Source: Bacteroidetes bacterium ADurb.Bin037
Lineage (GTDB): Bacteria; Bacteroidota; Bacteroidia; Bacteroidales; UBA932
DNA length: 64,000 nucleotides
Direction of reading: 5' to 3'
NCBI GenBank assembly: GCA_002071175.1
Contig: MWER01000005.1
Span: forward strand, 1 to 64,000
Shown here: positions 54,862 to 63,479 of the stretch, piece after piece
How the letters are laid out: every line of letters begins with the position of its first letter
Position numbering within the stretch: the stretch's first letter is position 1
The notes under the pieces: generated by a model
The model's database searches: none
Told to the model about the DNA's origin: nothing
The model's input: the letters and a program-made list of their open reading frames with translations, nothing else
Translations under genes and position numbers: made by a program

Positions 54862-54888
54862 CACGGTACCGATAAAACCGATACCGTG
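54862..54888. other. 7-bp inverted repeat in an intergenic gap
   Basis: The gap 54787-55076 is the largest uncharacterised spacer on this side of the window. It holds CACGGTA and TACCGTG around a 13-nt loop and, nearer the ATP-grasp gene, about 100 nt of very A/T-rich DNA. No T-run follows on either strand, so a terminator is unlikely. No consensus promoter was found. Confidence 0.4.
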
Positions 54889-55076
54889 AATTGCTCCTGA
54901 GTGAGGAACAATTTTTGATATTTCACACTTGATTTGCACTTAAAAAAATAATTTATTTAAATAATTTATCTATAAGAGGAGCAACGAATTAATAAAAGTA
55001 GTAATATCGCATATTATTTTAAAAAATCAAATTTATAAAATTTATGGCAGTCCCGTTGAGCCCGGGAACTGATGAA

Positions 55077-56108
55077 ATGAAAATAGGTCTTACCTATGAT
55101 TTGTGTTCTGAATATCTGTCTTTGGGATACTCAGAAGAAGACACGGCAGAACTTGACACAACAGAGACAATCGAGGGCATTGAAATTGCTCTTCATTCAT
55201 TAGGTTATAAAACCGAACGCATCGGAAATGCAAAATCGCTGATGATGCGTCTTTTAAACGGGAACAGATGGGATCTGGTTTTTAATATCTGTGAAGGTAT
55301 CTTCGGAGACGGCAGGGAATCGCTTGTTCCGGCCATCCTGGATGACTGGCAGATACCCTATGTTTTTTCAAGTGCCGCAACCATGGCCCTAACGTTGAAC
55401 AAGGCATTATGCAAAAGAGTCGTCAGGGATGCGGGAATACCTACTCCTGATTTTTGCCTGGTCCGCAACGTGGATGATCTGGAAAATTCAAAACCGGAAT
55501 TTCCGCTTTTCCTTAAACCGGTGATGGAAGGTTCCGGTAAGGGGATCGGGGAACATTCGCTGGTATGGACCGAAGAAGAATTCAATACGGTATGCCGTCA
55601 TCTTCTCCGGCGTTATGAACAACCTGTTCTTGTAGAGACTTACCTGCCCGGAAGGGAATTTACCGTGGGTGTATGCGGAAACGGACCGGATGCACGTGTA
55701 ATAGGCGTTATGGAGGTAACCTTTAACAAGGAGGTTATGGAAATCTACTCTTACGAGAACAAACAGAATTACAAAGAGGTTGTGGTTTATCATAAAGTGG
55801 AGGGAGAAATGGCCGAAAAATGCGGACGTCTGGCACTTCAGGTATGGGAAGCCACCGGCTCGAGGGACAGTGGACGGATAGATATGAAACTTAACAAACT
55901 GGGACAGCCAGAATTTATGGAGATCAATCCCCTGGCCGGGCTGAACTTCAAGAATTCGGACCTGCCTATCCTGGCCCGTATGAATGGCATGAATTTTACA
56001 CAGTTGATTGATGCCATCATGCAGGCCGCTCTGAAACGGATCTTCTTAGGTAGCGAAGCCCATTCGGTCATGATGAAAAATGAGCAATACAGTTATTATC
56101 CTACATAA
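55077..56108 (+). CDS. ATP-grasp ligase, D-Ala-D-Ala-ligase-like (first of pair)
   Basis: The 343-residue ATP-grasp protein begins MKIGLTYDLCSEYL. The ATP-binding segments are FPLFLKPVMEGSGKGIG near residue 143 and VLVETYLPGREFTVG near 190. The Mg2+-binding ending is MEINPLAGLN near 290. It would form an amide bond between a carboxylate and an amine using ATP. It is not likely to be the cell-wall Ddl, which normally lies in the mur cluster. ATG 55077 is preferred; an in-frame ATG at 55044, directly after A/T-rich DNA, is a real alternative. The next ATP-grasp gene overlaps it by 29 nt. Confidence 0.82.
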   Translation: MKIGLTYDLCSEYLSLGYSEEDTAELDTTETIEGIEIALHSLGYKTERIGNAKSLMMRLLNGNRWDLVFNICEGIFGDGRESLVPAILDDWQIPYVFSSAATMALTLNKALCKRVVRDAGIPTPDFCLVRNVDDLENSKPEFPLFLKPVMEGSGKGIGEHSLVWTEEEFNTVCRHLLRRYEQPVLVETYLPGREFTVGVCGNGPDARVIGVMEVTFNKEVMEIYSYENKQNYKEVVVYHKVEGEMAEKCGRLALQVWEATGSRDSGRIDMKLNKLGQPEFMEINPLAGLNFKNSDLPILARMNGMNFTQLIDAIMQAALKRIFLGSEAHSVMMKNEQYSYYPT

Positions 56109-57051
56109 CCGGCTTTCCGACAATCCTACCCCGGATGAACAGGATGTGATGGACCAGGTGAAACTGGTCGGAGATGCACTCGGGGAACTTGGATACGAAT
56201 CTCAAGTATGCGATGTGGGAACGGATCTGTACGGCGATCTGTTCCCATTGACGGTTAAACGACCATCTTTCATCTTCAACCTGGTCGAATCAGTCCTGGA
56301 AAAGACCGCTTTATTGCACATAGTGCCATCTATTCTTAGTGCATGGAAGATCCCTTACACCGGAGCGGGAGAAGAAAGCCTTTATCTTACTACCCGTAAA
56401 ACCCTGGCAAAAAAGATTATGCGTAATTACGGCATACCTACTCCAGAATGGTTCTCACCCCTTGAATCTGAACTCCTTGATCGTTGTAACAAATATATAG
56501 TCAAACCGATTGCCGAGGAGGGTTCGGCAGGTCTTGATGAACATCATGTATTCGATCCTTCTGTCCCCGGAATTACCACCTGGCTCAAATCGTTCGATCC
56601 GGGAGCATATTTTGTGGAAGAATATATTGAAGGGAGGGAATTCAATATCAGTGTTACGGGATATCCCGGCCGTTATGACATATATCCGATACCGGAAATG
56701 ATCTTCAGTGACTATCCCCCAGAAAAGGCAAAGATCCTGGGATACAGGTCAAAATGGGACGAAGATTCTTTTGAATACAAACATACTTTCAGACAATTCG
56801 GGACATTGAAACAGACTCCTGAACTTGAACACAAATTAAAGGATACGGCCATTGCATGCGGAAATATTTTCGGTTTGTCCGGTTATTTCAGGGTAGACGT
56901 CAGGGTAAGTCATGACAATTTACCAATGGTCCTGGAAATCAATGCTAATCCGTGCATTGCTCCTGACAGCGGATTTGTGGCGGCCGGGCGTCAGGCCGGA
57001 TTATCAATTCAAGAAATCATAGGTCAGATCATTGCATGTCTTAATCATTAA
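56080..57051 (+). CDS. ATP-grasp ligase, D-Ala-D-Ala-ligase-like (second of pair)
   Basis: The 323-residue protein is homologous in layout to the preceding one but clearly diverged. The ATP-grasp segments are YIVKPIAEEGSAGLDEHHVF near residue 142 and YFVEEYIEGREFNISV near 178. The metal site is VLEINANPCIAPDSGF near 286. The start overlaps the first ligase by 29 nt, and a GNAT gene follows 15 nt after its stop. The three genes look like one transcription unit that builds and then acetylates, or is protected by acetylating, a small peptide-like product. The product is unknown. Confidence 0.82.
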   Translation: MSNTVIILHNRLSDNPTPDEQDVMDQVKLVGDALGELGYESQVCDVGTDLYGDLFPLTVKRPSFIFNLVESVLEKTALLHIVPSILSAWKIPYTGAGEESLYLTTRKTLAKKIMRNYGIPTPEWFSPLESELLDRCNKYIVKPIAEEGSAGLDEHHVFDPSVPGITTWLKSFDPGAYFVEEYIEGREFNISVTGYPGRYDIYPIPEMIFSDYPPEKAKILGYRSKWDEDSFEYKHTFRQFGTLKQTPELEHKLKDTAIACGNIFGLSGYFRVDVRVSHDNLPMVLEINANPCIAPDSGFVAAGRQAGLSIQEIIGQIIACLNH

Positions 57052-57066
57052 TGAATAAATGAATAT

Positions 57067-57609
57067 ATGTCCATATCCTTTCGCAATATATTACGTACGG
57101 CTGATCTGGAAGACCTTGAGAGACTAATGGTATCCACCGATCTGTTCTACGATTTCGAGATCACGGTGGCTCTTGAAGTCTTGGAATCTGCCCTGGAACG
57201 GGGAGAAGAATCGGGGTATCATTGCCTCATAGCCGAAAAAGATGACCAATGCGCCGGATATGCCATCTTTGGCCCTACTCCATGCACCCGTTCAGGATGG
57301 GATATTTACTGGATGGTAGTAAGGAAAGATCTCCAGGGTTTGGGACTGGGTTCTCAAATGATGAAGATCATTGAAGATCAGGTTATTGCAAAAAAGGGCT
57401 CACAGATATGGATAGAGACGTCGGGAAGAAAGGAATACCTTCCTACCAGGAAATTCTATGAAAAGCATCATTACCGTATCATGGCCAATTTACCTGACTT
57501 TTATGCTCCAAACGACAGCAAGGTCATTTACGGGAAAACAATTTCTTTTTCCCGAACAGGTAATAATCAATTGAAAAACTCCCGGCTCCCGAAATCAATA
57601 AAACGGTAA
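57067..57609 (+). CDS. GNAT family N-acetyltransferase
   Basis: The 180-residue protein has the acetyl-CoA-binding loop VVRKDLQGLGLGSQMMKIIE near residue 82 and the GNAT beta4-alpha3 core. ARM-type features include IWIETSGRKEYLPTRKFYEKHHY near 120. The acetyl acceptor is unknown. Its position directly after two ATP-grasp ligases suggests that it acts on their product. The C-terminal 28 codons overlap the convergent DoxX gene by 86 bp, the longest overlap in this window. Confidence 0.85.
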   Translation: MSISFRNILRTADLEDLERLMVSTDLFYDFEITVALEVLESALERGEESGYHCLIAEKDDQCAGYAIFGPTPCTRSGWDIYWMVVRKDLQGLGLGSQMMKIIEDQVIAKKGSQIWIETSGRKEYLPTRKFYEKHHYRIMANLPDFYAPNDSKVIYGKTISFSRTGNNQLKNSRLPKSIKR

Positions 57610-57928
57610 AGAGCCCCATATTCAACAGGGCCGGTTCCCTTACAGCAAAAGGGTCCCCTGCATGTATTATAAAGGCGGCAACAGCCATGGCAAAGATTAT
57701 GGGTATGGTGGCAAGACGGGTCAGCAGCCCGGCAATTATCAAAATGCTGCATCCTATTTCCGCAAACAGGATCAGGATCAGGGAAATGTTACCGCCTATT
57801 CCCAAAGGATCGGGAAATGCAGTTTTAAGGTTTTCGTAATGGAGTAGTTTTGTCAAACCGTGATAAAGCATCAGCGAAGCTATAAGCACGCGAAACAGTA
57901 AAAGTGCAAAGTCAATACTTCTTTTCAT
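57524..57928 (-). CDS. DoxX-family membrane protein
   Basis: The 134-residue protein has four hydrophobic helices. It begins FALLLFRVLIASLMLYHGLTKL, with ILFAEIGCSILIIAGLLTRLA in the middle, the typical DoxX pattern. DoxX proteins are associated with redox or membrane integrity functions that remain poorly defined. The 3' end overlaps the GNAT gene by 86 bp. A weak -7 element (TAAATTTG, minus, 57940-57933) lies very close to its ATG. Confidence 0.85.
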   Translation of the reverse strand: MKRSIDFALLLFRVLIASLMLYHGLTKLLHYENLKTAFPDPLGIGGNISLILILFAEIGCSILIIAGLLTRLATIPIIFAMAVAAFIIHAGDPFAVREPALLNMGLFTVLLISGAGSFSIDYYLFGKKKLFSRK

Positions 57929-57992
57929 AATTCAAATTTAGGAAGATTATTTTTATATGGGAATTATAGAAAAGCCGTTTTGACAGGTAGTC

Positions 57993-58026
57993 ACAGGAAT
58001 GAGTCCCCAGGCAGGAACATTCCTGT
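57993..58026. other. 9-bp inverted repeat between patatin and doxX
   Basis: ACAGGAATG (57993-58001) and CATTCCTGT (58018-58026) form a perfect 9-bp stem with a 16-nt loop. It lies downstream of the patatin gene on the minus strand. No T-tract follows, so it is either a rho-dependent or processing structure or a protein-binding site. Confidence 0.45.
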
Positions 58027-58089
58027 AACCGGTCTACCAGCAAACAGGAGGGTCCGTCGCGCAAATTCCTCCGTTCCTGTAACTGCCGG

Positions 58090-58857
58090 CTATTCCATTT
58101 TATGGAGTAATTTAAGTGCCCTCGCATGGTATCCTATTCTAAACATCTCTTCGCGGTGTTTCAGGTCGTAGACATTAAAACCCGCCATTTCCACATCTTC
58201 GATAACCAGGTCGGCAAGGTTTGTATCGTATGAAGCACTCGCATGGAACATTAGAGTTACACAACGTTCAGTGATATATCTCATGGAGCCTGTATATTCC
58301 ATATCTTTAGCAGGTACCGGGAAGAGGTTCACCGCCATCACCTTCTTACATTTTTCCCTTATTACCGAAACGGGGACATTCCTTACGACTCCGCCATCCA
58401 CATAATGTTTGCCCTGAATCACTACAGGGGGAAAAATAACGGGAATGCTGCAGGAGGCCATAACGGCATCTATGAGCGGACCGCTTTCAAAAACGACCTC
58501 TTTAGCTGTTTCCAGGCAAGTAGCTACGATTTTCAACGGGATGTCGAGTTCTTCAAAGGTCCTGGCTTTGAAAGCATTTTCGAGGATCTTTCTGAGAGGT
58601 TTTGAATCTACCAGGTATTCCCTACGGATCCGGGATCTCAGAAAATCTTTAAGAAGCAGGTGACGGAAAGCTTCAATCATCCGATCGACTGTAAGCCCCT
58701 GGGCATACATGGCTGCAACAATGGCCCCTGCACTCGTACCGGAAACGATGTCCGGCTTATATCCAAGTTCCAGCAGGCGTTTTAAAACCCCTGCATGATA
58801 ATAGCCTCTGGCACCGCCACCGCCAAAGGCTATTCCCAAATTATATTTCTTTTCCAT
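58090..58857 (-). CDS. patatin-like phospholipase (RssA type)
   Basis: The 255-residue protein has the oxyanion loop AFGGGGARGYYHAG and nucleophile Ser42 in GTSAGA. The catalytic Asp is in YVDGGVVRNVP, near residue 155. It is an acyl hydrolase of membrane lipids or lysophospholipids. No signal peptide is present, so it acts in the cytoplasm or at the inner membrane face. It begins 15 nt after the outer-membrane receptor gene and is probably the last gene of the ABC-GntR operon. Confidence 0.9.
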   Translation of the reverse strand: MEKKYNLGIAFGGGGARGYYHAGVLKRLLELGYKPDIVSGTSAGAIVAAMYAQGLTVDRMIEAFRHLLLKDFLRSRIRREYLVDSKPLRKILENAFKARTFEELDIPLKIVATCLETAKEVVFESGPLIDAVMASCSIPVIFPPVVIQGKHYVDGGVVRNVPVSVIREKCKKVMAVNLFPVPAKDMEYTGSMRYITERCVTLMFHASASYDTNLADLVIEDVEMAGFNVYDLKHREEMFRIGYHARALKLLHKME

Positions 58858-58872
58858 ATTTCTATGACGTCT

Positions 58873-61359
58873 TTACCGTATACCTCCTGATGTACCGGTA
58901 GATATGCCTGAGGAAGTATCTACACGGGATGCTTCTTCCATATCCCCCACTTTCCTTGCACGCGTCGCCTGCCTCTGTCCGAAACGGATACTGAAACTCA
59001 ACCGGATCTTTTGCTGGTTGATCTTTTGGTCTAAGGCATATTGAACGTTATCGTCCGATTTGTATTCCAGGTTGCTATTATTGGTACCAAAAATATCATT
59101 TATATTGAGACTCAATGTTGCCCTGTTATCCATAAAGTTCTTCTTTATACCTCCGTTCATCATATAGATGGGCTCAACAATAAAATAACCGTAAGGGATC
59201 TTACCCTGGTACATTCCCGAAAGTTCAATTTTCCAGTTCCGGGGCAAAAGGAAGGTCAGCTGTCCATATGCGTTGGTCAACAGTCCGTCGTTGATGTATT
59301 GTCCGGTCCCCGCCTGATCTGTATTTGCCGTGTTGCCCATATAGAGGCATACTCCGCTGAGGGTAAGGTACAACCATTCGGCCACAGGCAATTCACTTAT
59401 GGATAAAGAACCACCGGCCATATTTTGGTTCCCGAAATTTCCCCAAACAAACATTTTGGTCCCTATCTGATTCTGAGTCTGATCGTAATAAGGATTCTGA
59501 ATGATCAAATTTCTTGTATTGATATAGACCATTGACAAACTATAATGAGATTTGAAGGTGACACTCAGGGCCACCTGGTTGGATAACTGCGGGCCCAGGT
59601 CAGGATTTCCTTCAACGTACGTATTAGCATCTATGTAATAGCGGAAAGGGGTCAGTTGGCTGAAAGAAGGCCTTCCGATACGGCTGGTATAGGACAAGGC
59701 TAAACGCCAATTGGGCGAAGGGTTATACCCGGCAAAAACGGTAGGAAACAAATTAAAATATTTTTTCGTTGTCTCCTTTTGTACTGTAATCCAGTCTCCC
59801 AAAGCATAAGTAAATTCTCCCCGTAAACCCAGTTTGAGCATCCATTTGGTCCCCAGCATCCTGCCCGCCGATGCATAGACTGCTGCAATATGTTCTGTAT
59901 AAATGAATTCATTGAACATCCGGGTATTCGGTTTCCACATATTGTCCAGAAAATCTTCCCGTTTCAGATTGTTGTCAGTCCGGGTCATGGCCCATTTCAG
60001 TCCGGTTTCCAACAGACCCGTTTTCCAGAATGATTGTTGGTAATCCAACCGTCCGGACACAAGATTGATATATTGCCGGCTGTTTTGACGGAACATTTCG
60101 TCCAAACCGATCCCTGACACGATGCTATTGTCCTGAAAATTCCTAGACATGATATCATAATAAGCATAATCAGCATTAAAAGTCAGTTCCTGTGCCTTTT
60201 CCTCATTGAAAATGCCAGTATAATTGAGATTGGTTGTTATATTGTCATAATCGCTTCCGGTCTCAATAATACTTTTCCTGCTACTGATAAGTTGCTTGTT
60301 CAGGTATGTATCCGTTATATTCTGATCACCGTAATTATCCTGTGACTGATCACGGAACATCGTAGTGACAATAAACCCGACCGTATTCTTTTTATTCAGG
60401 AAAAAGTCATTAGCCAATTTTACGGTATGGCTTTGCGAACCGAACATAAAATCCGAATGGGAGATTTGTTTAAAGTCGATCCCGTTTTTAAAACTTGTCC
60501 AAGAATCCAGTACAGCCCCGGTATTGTCGTACCGGCCGCTGTAATTGAGCATAGTATTGGTCTTTTCCGTACGCAGGTTCAGGTTCACACCCCCTCCGGC
60601 TTCCTGTTCGTATTTTTTGTGTTTCATTCCACCGTAATAGGTGTTGACTGTACCACTAAATCCCTTAAGCAGGTTTTTTTTCATCCGGATATTTATGATC
60701 CCTCCGCTGCCTTCAGCATCATAACGGGCTGAAGGGTGCGCCATCAGCTCAATTTTATCAATGGTGGTACCGTCCGTGGAACGAAGGAGCGCTTCGAGTT
60801 CCAGACCGCTCAGGTAGGACGGCCGACCGTCTATCCATATGCTCACCGCCTGTCCGTTAAGCTTCACATTCCCGTCCATGTCTATGGTCACTCCGGGAGC
60901 TTTGCGCAACACTTCAAGGGCATTGCTCCCTTCCGTTGACACCGCTTCGGCCACATTCATGACAATTTTATCGATCTTCTGTTCAATGACAGGTACCCTG
61001 GCGGTGATAACGGCCGTTTCAAGTGTATGTACGTCTTCTTCCATCTCTATAACCCCGATATCCACCTGTGTTTCCTTCAATTCAACATCCCTTGCATTCT
61101 CTTTGTATCCGATAAAAGTCGCTACCAAACGATATGAGCCGTAGGGTATTCTGTCTACCCAGAAAGAACCGTTCTCGTCAGCCGTTGCTGCCGCTACGAC
61201 AACGTGGTTGGTATCCCTGACTGCAAGTGTGGCAAAGGCCAGCGGATGGCGCGTTTCCTTATCTATTACAGTGCCTCTGATCACAGAAGTATTTGATAGG
61301 GCCGTAAGCTGTACAGTCCCCGTTATGAGAAACAGTGTAAAAGATAAAAACCGTTTCAT
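58873..61359 (-). CDS. outer-membrane beta-barrel receptor with carboxypeptidase-like N-domain
   Basis: The 828-residue protein has a signal peptide (FLSFTLFLITGTVQLTALS). A carboxypeptidase-regulatory-like domain (VIRGTVIDKETRHPLAFATL, residues 25-110) and a TonB-type plug follow (EVLRKAPGVTIDMDGNVKLNG; GSGGIINIRMKK). A long barrel of the outer-membrane-protein family common in Bacteroidetes ends the chain. A SusD partner is not present, so it is not a glycan-utilisation pair. The start overlaps the gntR stop by 4 nt, which places an outer-membrane receptor under the same control as the ABC exporter. Confidence 0.85.
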   Translation of the reverse strand: MKRFLSFTLFLITGTVQLTALSNTSVIRGTVIDKETRHPLAFATLAVRDTNHVVVAAATADENGSFWVDRIPYGSYRLVATFIGYKENARDVELKETQVDIGVIEMEEDVHTLETAVITARVPVIEQKIDKIVMNVAEAVSTEGSNALEVLRKAPGVTIDMDGNVKLNGQAVSIWIDGRPSYLSGLELEALLRSTDGTTIDKIELMAHPSARYDAEGSGGIINIRMKKNLLKGFSGTVNTYYGGMKHKKYEQEAGGGVNLNLRTEKTNTMLNYSGRYDNTGAVLDSWTSFKNGIDFKQISHSDFMFGSQSHTVKLANDFFLNKKNTVGFIVTTMFRDQSQDNYGDQNITDTYLNKQLISSRKSIIETGSDYDNITTNLNYTGIFNEEKAQELTFNADYAYYDIMSRNFQDNSIVSGIGLDEMFRQNSRQYINLVSGRLDYQQSFWKTGLLETGLKWAMTRTDNNLKREDFLDNMWKPNTRMFNEFIYTEHIAAVYASAGRMLGTKWMLKLGLRGEFTYALGDWITVQKETTKKYFNLFPTVFAGYNPSPNWRLALSYTSRIGRPSFSQLTPFRYYIDANTYVEGNPDLGPQLSNQVALSVTFKSHYSLSMVYINTRNLIIQNPYYDQTQNQIGTKMFVWGNFGNQNMAGGSLSISELPVAEWLYLTLSGVCLYMGNTANTDQAGTGQYINDGLLTNAYGQLTFLLPRNWKIELSGMYQGKIPYGYFIVEPIYMMNGGIKKNFMDNRATLSLNINDIFGTNNSNLEYKSDDNVQYALDQKINQQKIRLSFSIRFGQRQATRARKVGDMEEASRVDTSSGISTGTSGGIR

Positions 61360-61715
61360 TTCATTACTTTTTTATAATATTCTTCGATCTCATTAAATGG
61401 TATGGACAACAGTTTCAGCCGTTTGAAAAATACAGGTAACTCTTCCTGCAAAAAGTTATCCTTGAGCGTTTTCAGTATCTCATGCTTGGCACTGGGAGTA
61501 ACAAAATATCCTATACCTCTTTTGTTGTATATAATCTCCCGTTGTTGCAGGTAGTCATAGGTTCTTGCTACGGTATTGGGATTTACACCCAGTGTGGCAC
61601 CCAGTTCCCTTACGGAAGGGATCCGGTCTTCAGCGTCCCATTTGCCGTTCAGTATGCGTTCACATAACGAGTCGGCTATCTGAAGATATATGGCCTTATG
61701 ATCCTTGAATTCCAT
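61356..61715 (-). CDS. GntR-family (YtrA-type) transcription regulator
   Basis: The 119-residue protein has an N-terminal winged helix (IYLQIADSLCERILNGKW; IPSVRELGATLGVNPNTVARTYDYL in parts) and only a short C-terminal helical tail. That size and form are typical of the YtrA subfamily, whose genes often sit with ABC transporters. ATG 61715 is preferred; the frame also allows a TTG at 61724 that overlaps the permease stop. The likely target is the inverted repeat at 63367-63390 in front of the operon, giving autoregulation. Confidence 0.9.
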   Translation of the reverse strand: MEFKDHKAIYLQIADSLCERILNGKWDAEDRIPSVRELGATLGVNPNTVARTYDYLQQREIIYNKRGIGYFVTPSAKHEILKTLKDNFLQEELPVFFKRLKLLSIPFNEIEEYYKKVMK

Positions 61716-61720
61716 AACGA

Positions 61721-62527
61721 TCAATATTTAGCGGTTTTAATCAGGCGATACGTGCCAATCCAGCAGGCAGTAAGAATAATCCCGTATATTGAATAGCTTA
61801 TCAATAATATATTTCTGACAACGGGCAATTGCCTGTACGCACTGTTAAAAGCATTATAATTGAATACATTCCTATTGTCCATCCCTTCCGGAATCTGTGA
61901 TACAATGGTATCGAAAAAGCGTTCTACGGTTTCATATCCTATAATCCGGACAACAATAAACACAAACAGTATCAGCAGAAAGAAAATGCCTATAAGAGAG
62001 ATAGATGTCAGGGCTACTTTATGTCTTTTGAACAACACATTGCCAAATATGAATAATGACTGCAGCAGGAACAGGTTAATCAATTTTTCACCCAGCAGGG
62101 TTGTTGTGGCCCCGTCTATCAGGAATCCGCTCATGTGTGAGGGTATGATCAGGTACAGCAACACATCTGCTACAAACAGTCCGACCAGAATAAGAAATGT
62201 CGTGCAAATGGAGTTGAGAACGAACATGCTCAGGGTCTTTTCCAAAGACGACACAGGCAGTAGTACATAACTCAATCCTTTTTTGTTGTGATTGACCGTT
62301 CCGTGCAATTTGGAAGGAGCAAATATCAAGGCTATGGCAGTTAATGCCATGATTGTTGTCATTCTGGTTAAAGGAGAGAATGTCAGTCCGGTCAGCATGA
62401 ATAATATAAGGAATATCATATATCCTCCCACTATGCTTAATATTGACAATCCGTATTTTCCCGGCAGTTCCCTGCACTCTTTGCGTACCAGTGCGCAAAA
62501 TCGTTTTATATTGAATACATTGCTCAT
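61721..62527 (-). CDS. ABC-2-like membrane protein
   Basis: The 268-residue protein has about six hydrophobic helices (GGYMIFLILFMLTGLTF; MFVLNSICTTFLILVGLFVADV in part). No other domain is present. The position directly after an ABC ATPase (2 nt apart) indicates the permease of the transporter. The substrate is unknown; YtrA-type systems often respond to cell-envelope-active compounds. Confidence 0.8.
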   Translation of the reverse strand: MSNVFNIKRFCALVRKECRELPGKYGLSILSIVGGYMIFLILFMLTGLTFSPLTRMTTIMALTAIALIFAPSKLHGTVNHNKKGLSYVLLPVSSLEKTLSMFVLNSICTTFLILVGLFVADVLLYLIIPSHMSGFLIDGATTTLLGEKLINLFLLQSLFIFGNVLFKRHKVALTSISLIGIFFLLILFVFIVVRIIGYETVERFFDTIVSQIPEGMDNRNVFNYNAFNSAYRQLPVVRNILLISYSIYGIILTACWIGTYRLIKTAKY

Positions 62528-62529
62528 GA

Positions 62530-63360
62530 TTATACTCTTTTAAAATGATCCTGGAACCATTCTTTATGTATCAGTACGGCATTGAACAAAGTCTCCAGGT
62601 TAACTTTTGTATCAACACCCTCTGTATTGTCCTTCACCAGTGAATAACCCATTGGGGTTTCTTCCGAATAAAGGGCATCTTCCTGGTTATCGGAAGATGT
62701 CTGGAAACAGATCCTGGCAGCAATCTCCTCTATTGAAGCATGCAGGAGAATTCCCTTATTATCCAGGATTATGATGGGATCGATCAGGTTTTCCAGATCA
62801 CGGACCTGGTGTGTAGATATCACTATCAGTCGTTCATCACTGATGTGACCGGCAACAATACTGCGAAAGATCGATTTGGAAGGGATGTCCAATCCGTTGC
62901 TCGGTTCGTCCAGAAGTAAAACTTTTGTATTTAAAGACAAGGCATAAGATATGTGTGCCTTTTTCTGTTGCCCGACCGATAGGTTCTTAAAACGTTTATC
63001 CGGACGTAATTCAAAACGATCCAGCAATGAATAGAACATTTCTTTGTTAAAACCCGGGTAGAAAAATCCGTTGTTCTCTGCATAATGGGCTACCGTTTCC
63101 AGTGGACAGGCCGGTTCTTCAGGCAGATAAAAAACATCCTGAAGAAAATCCGGTTGACGTTTATAGGGGTGAAAACCGTTTACCTGGCAGGCCTCCGCTT
63201 TACTTGCAAGCAACCCGGCCATAAGCTTGAGTAAAGTAGTCTTTCCCACTCCATTTTGTCCCAGGAGCCCATACACGTTACCTTGCTCAAGAGACAAAGA
63301 CAAGCCGTTAAAGACATTGTTCCTCGAATAGCTAAAAGATAAATTCCTGATTTGTATCAT
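62530..63360 (-). CDS. ABC transporter ATP-binding protein
   Basis: The 276-residue protein has Walker A GLLGQNGVGKTTLLKLMAG, the signature LSVGQQKKAHISYAL, Walker B VLLLDEPSNGLD and the switch histidine in ISTHQVRDL. The signature reads SVGQ rather than SGGQ, as in several ABC-2 and YtrB-type ATPases. It is the first gene of the operon ABC-permease-gntR-receptor-patatin and starts directly behind the operator. Confidence 0.93.
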   Translation of the reverse strand: MIQIRNLSFSYSRNNVFNGLSLSLEQGNVYGLLGQNGVGKTTLLKLMAGLLASKAEACQVNGFHPYKRQPDFLQDVFYLPEEPACPLETVAHYAENNGFFYPGFNKEMFYSLLDRFELRPDKRFKNLSVGQQKKAHISYALSLNTKVLLLDEPSNGLDIPSKSIFRSIVAGHISDERLIVISTHQVRDLENLIDPIIILDNKGILLHASIEEIAARICFQTSSDNQEDALYSEETPMGYSLVKDNTEGVDTKVNLETLFNAVLIHKEWFQDHFKRV

Positions 63361-63366
63361 TATAAT

Positions 63367-63390
63367 AGTGTATTAGTATATTAGTACACT
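63367..63390. promoter_or_regulatory. 24-bp inverted repeat, likely GntR operator
   Basis: The arms are AGTGTA (63367-63372) and TACACT (63385-63390), with inner ATTAGT/TATTAG spacing that is also nearly symmetric: 20 of 24 positions match the reverse complement. It lies between the -7 element and the ABC-ATPase ATG, so a bound dimer would block transcription. This fits repression by the GntR protein encoded in the operon. Confidence 0.65.
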
Positions 63391-63391
63391 G

Positions 63392-63422
63392 CAAAGGTAA
63401 AGTCTTTTTTCAATAATCCAAA
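63392..63422 (-). promoter_or_regulatory. consensus promoter of the ABC-GntR operon
   Basis: On the minus strand, TTTG (63422-63419), a 19-bp spacer and TACCTTTG (63399-63392) match the Bacteroidetes consensus exactly. Transcription would start inside the inverted repeat at 63367-63390. Confidence 0.75.
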
Positions 63423-63456
63423 AAAAAAGCATCTTTTTTCTAGTATTGTGATTTAT

Positions 63457-63464
63457 TATCTTTG
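63457..63464 (+). promoter_or_regulatory. -7 element for ftsE
   Basis: TATCTTTG matches TAnnTTTG, 15 nt before the ATG at 63480. A T-run lies at the -33 position. Confidence 0.5.
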
Positions 63465-63479
63465 TTGAAAATTGAAAAT

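Noticed and set aside
54862..54888. Hairpin considered as a rho-independent terminator
   Set aside because: No T-run follows on either strand.
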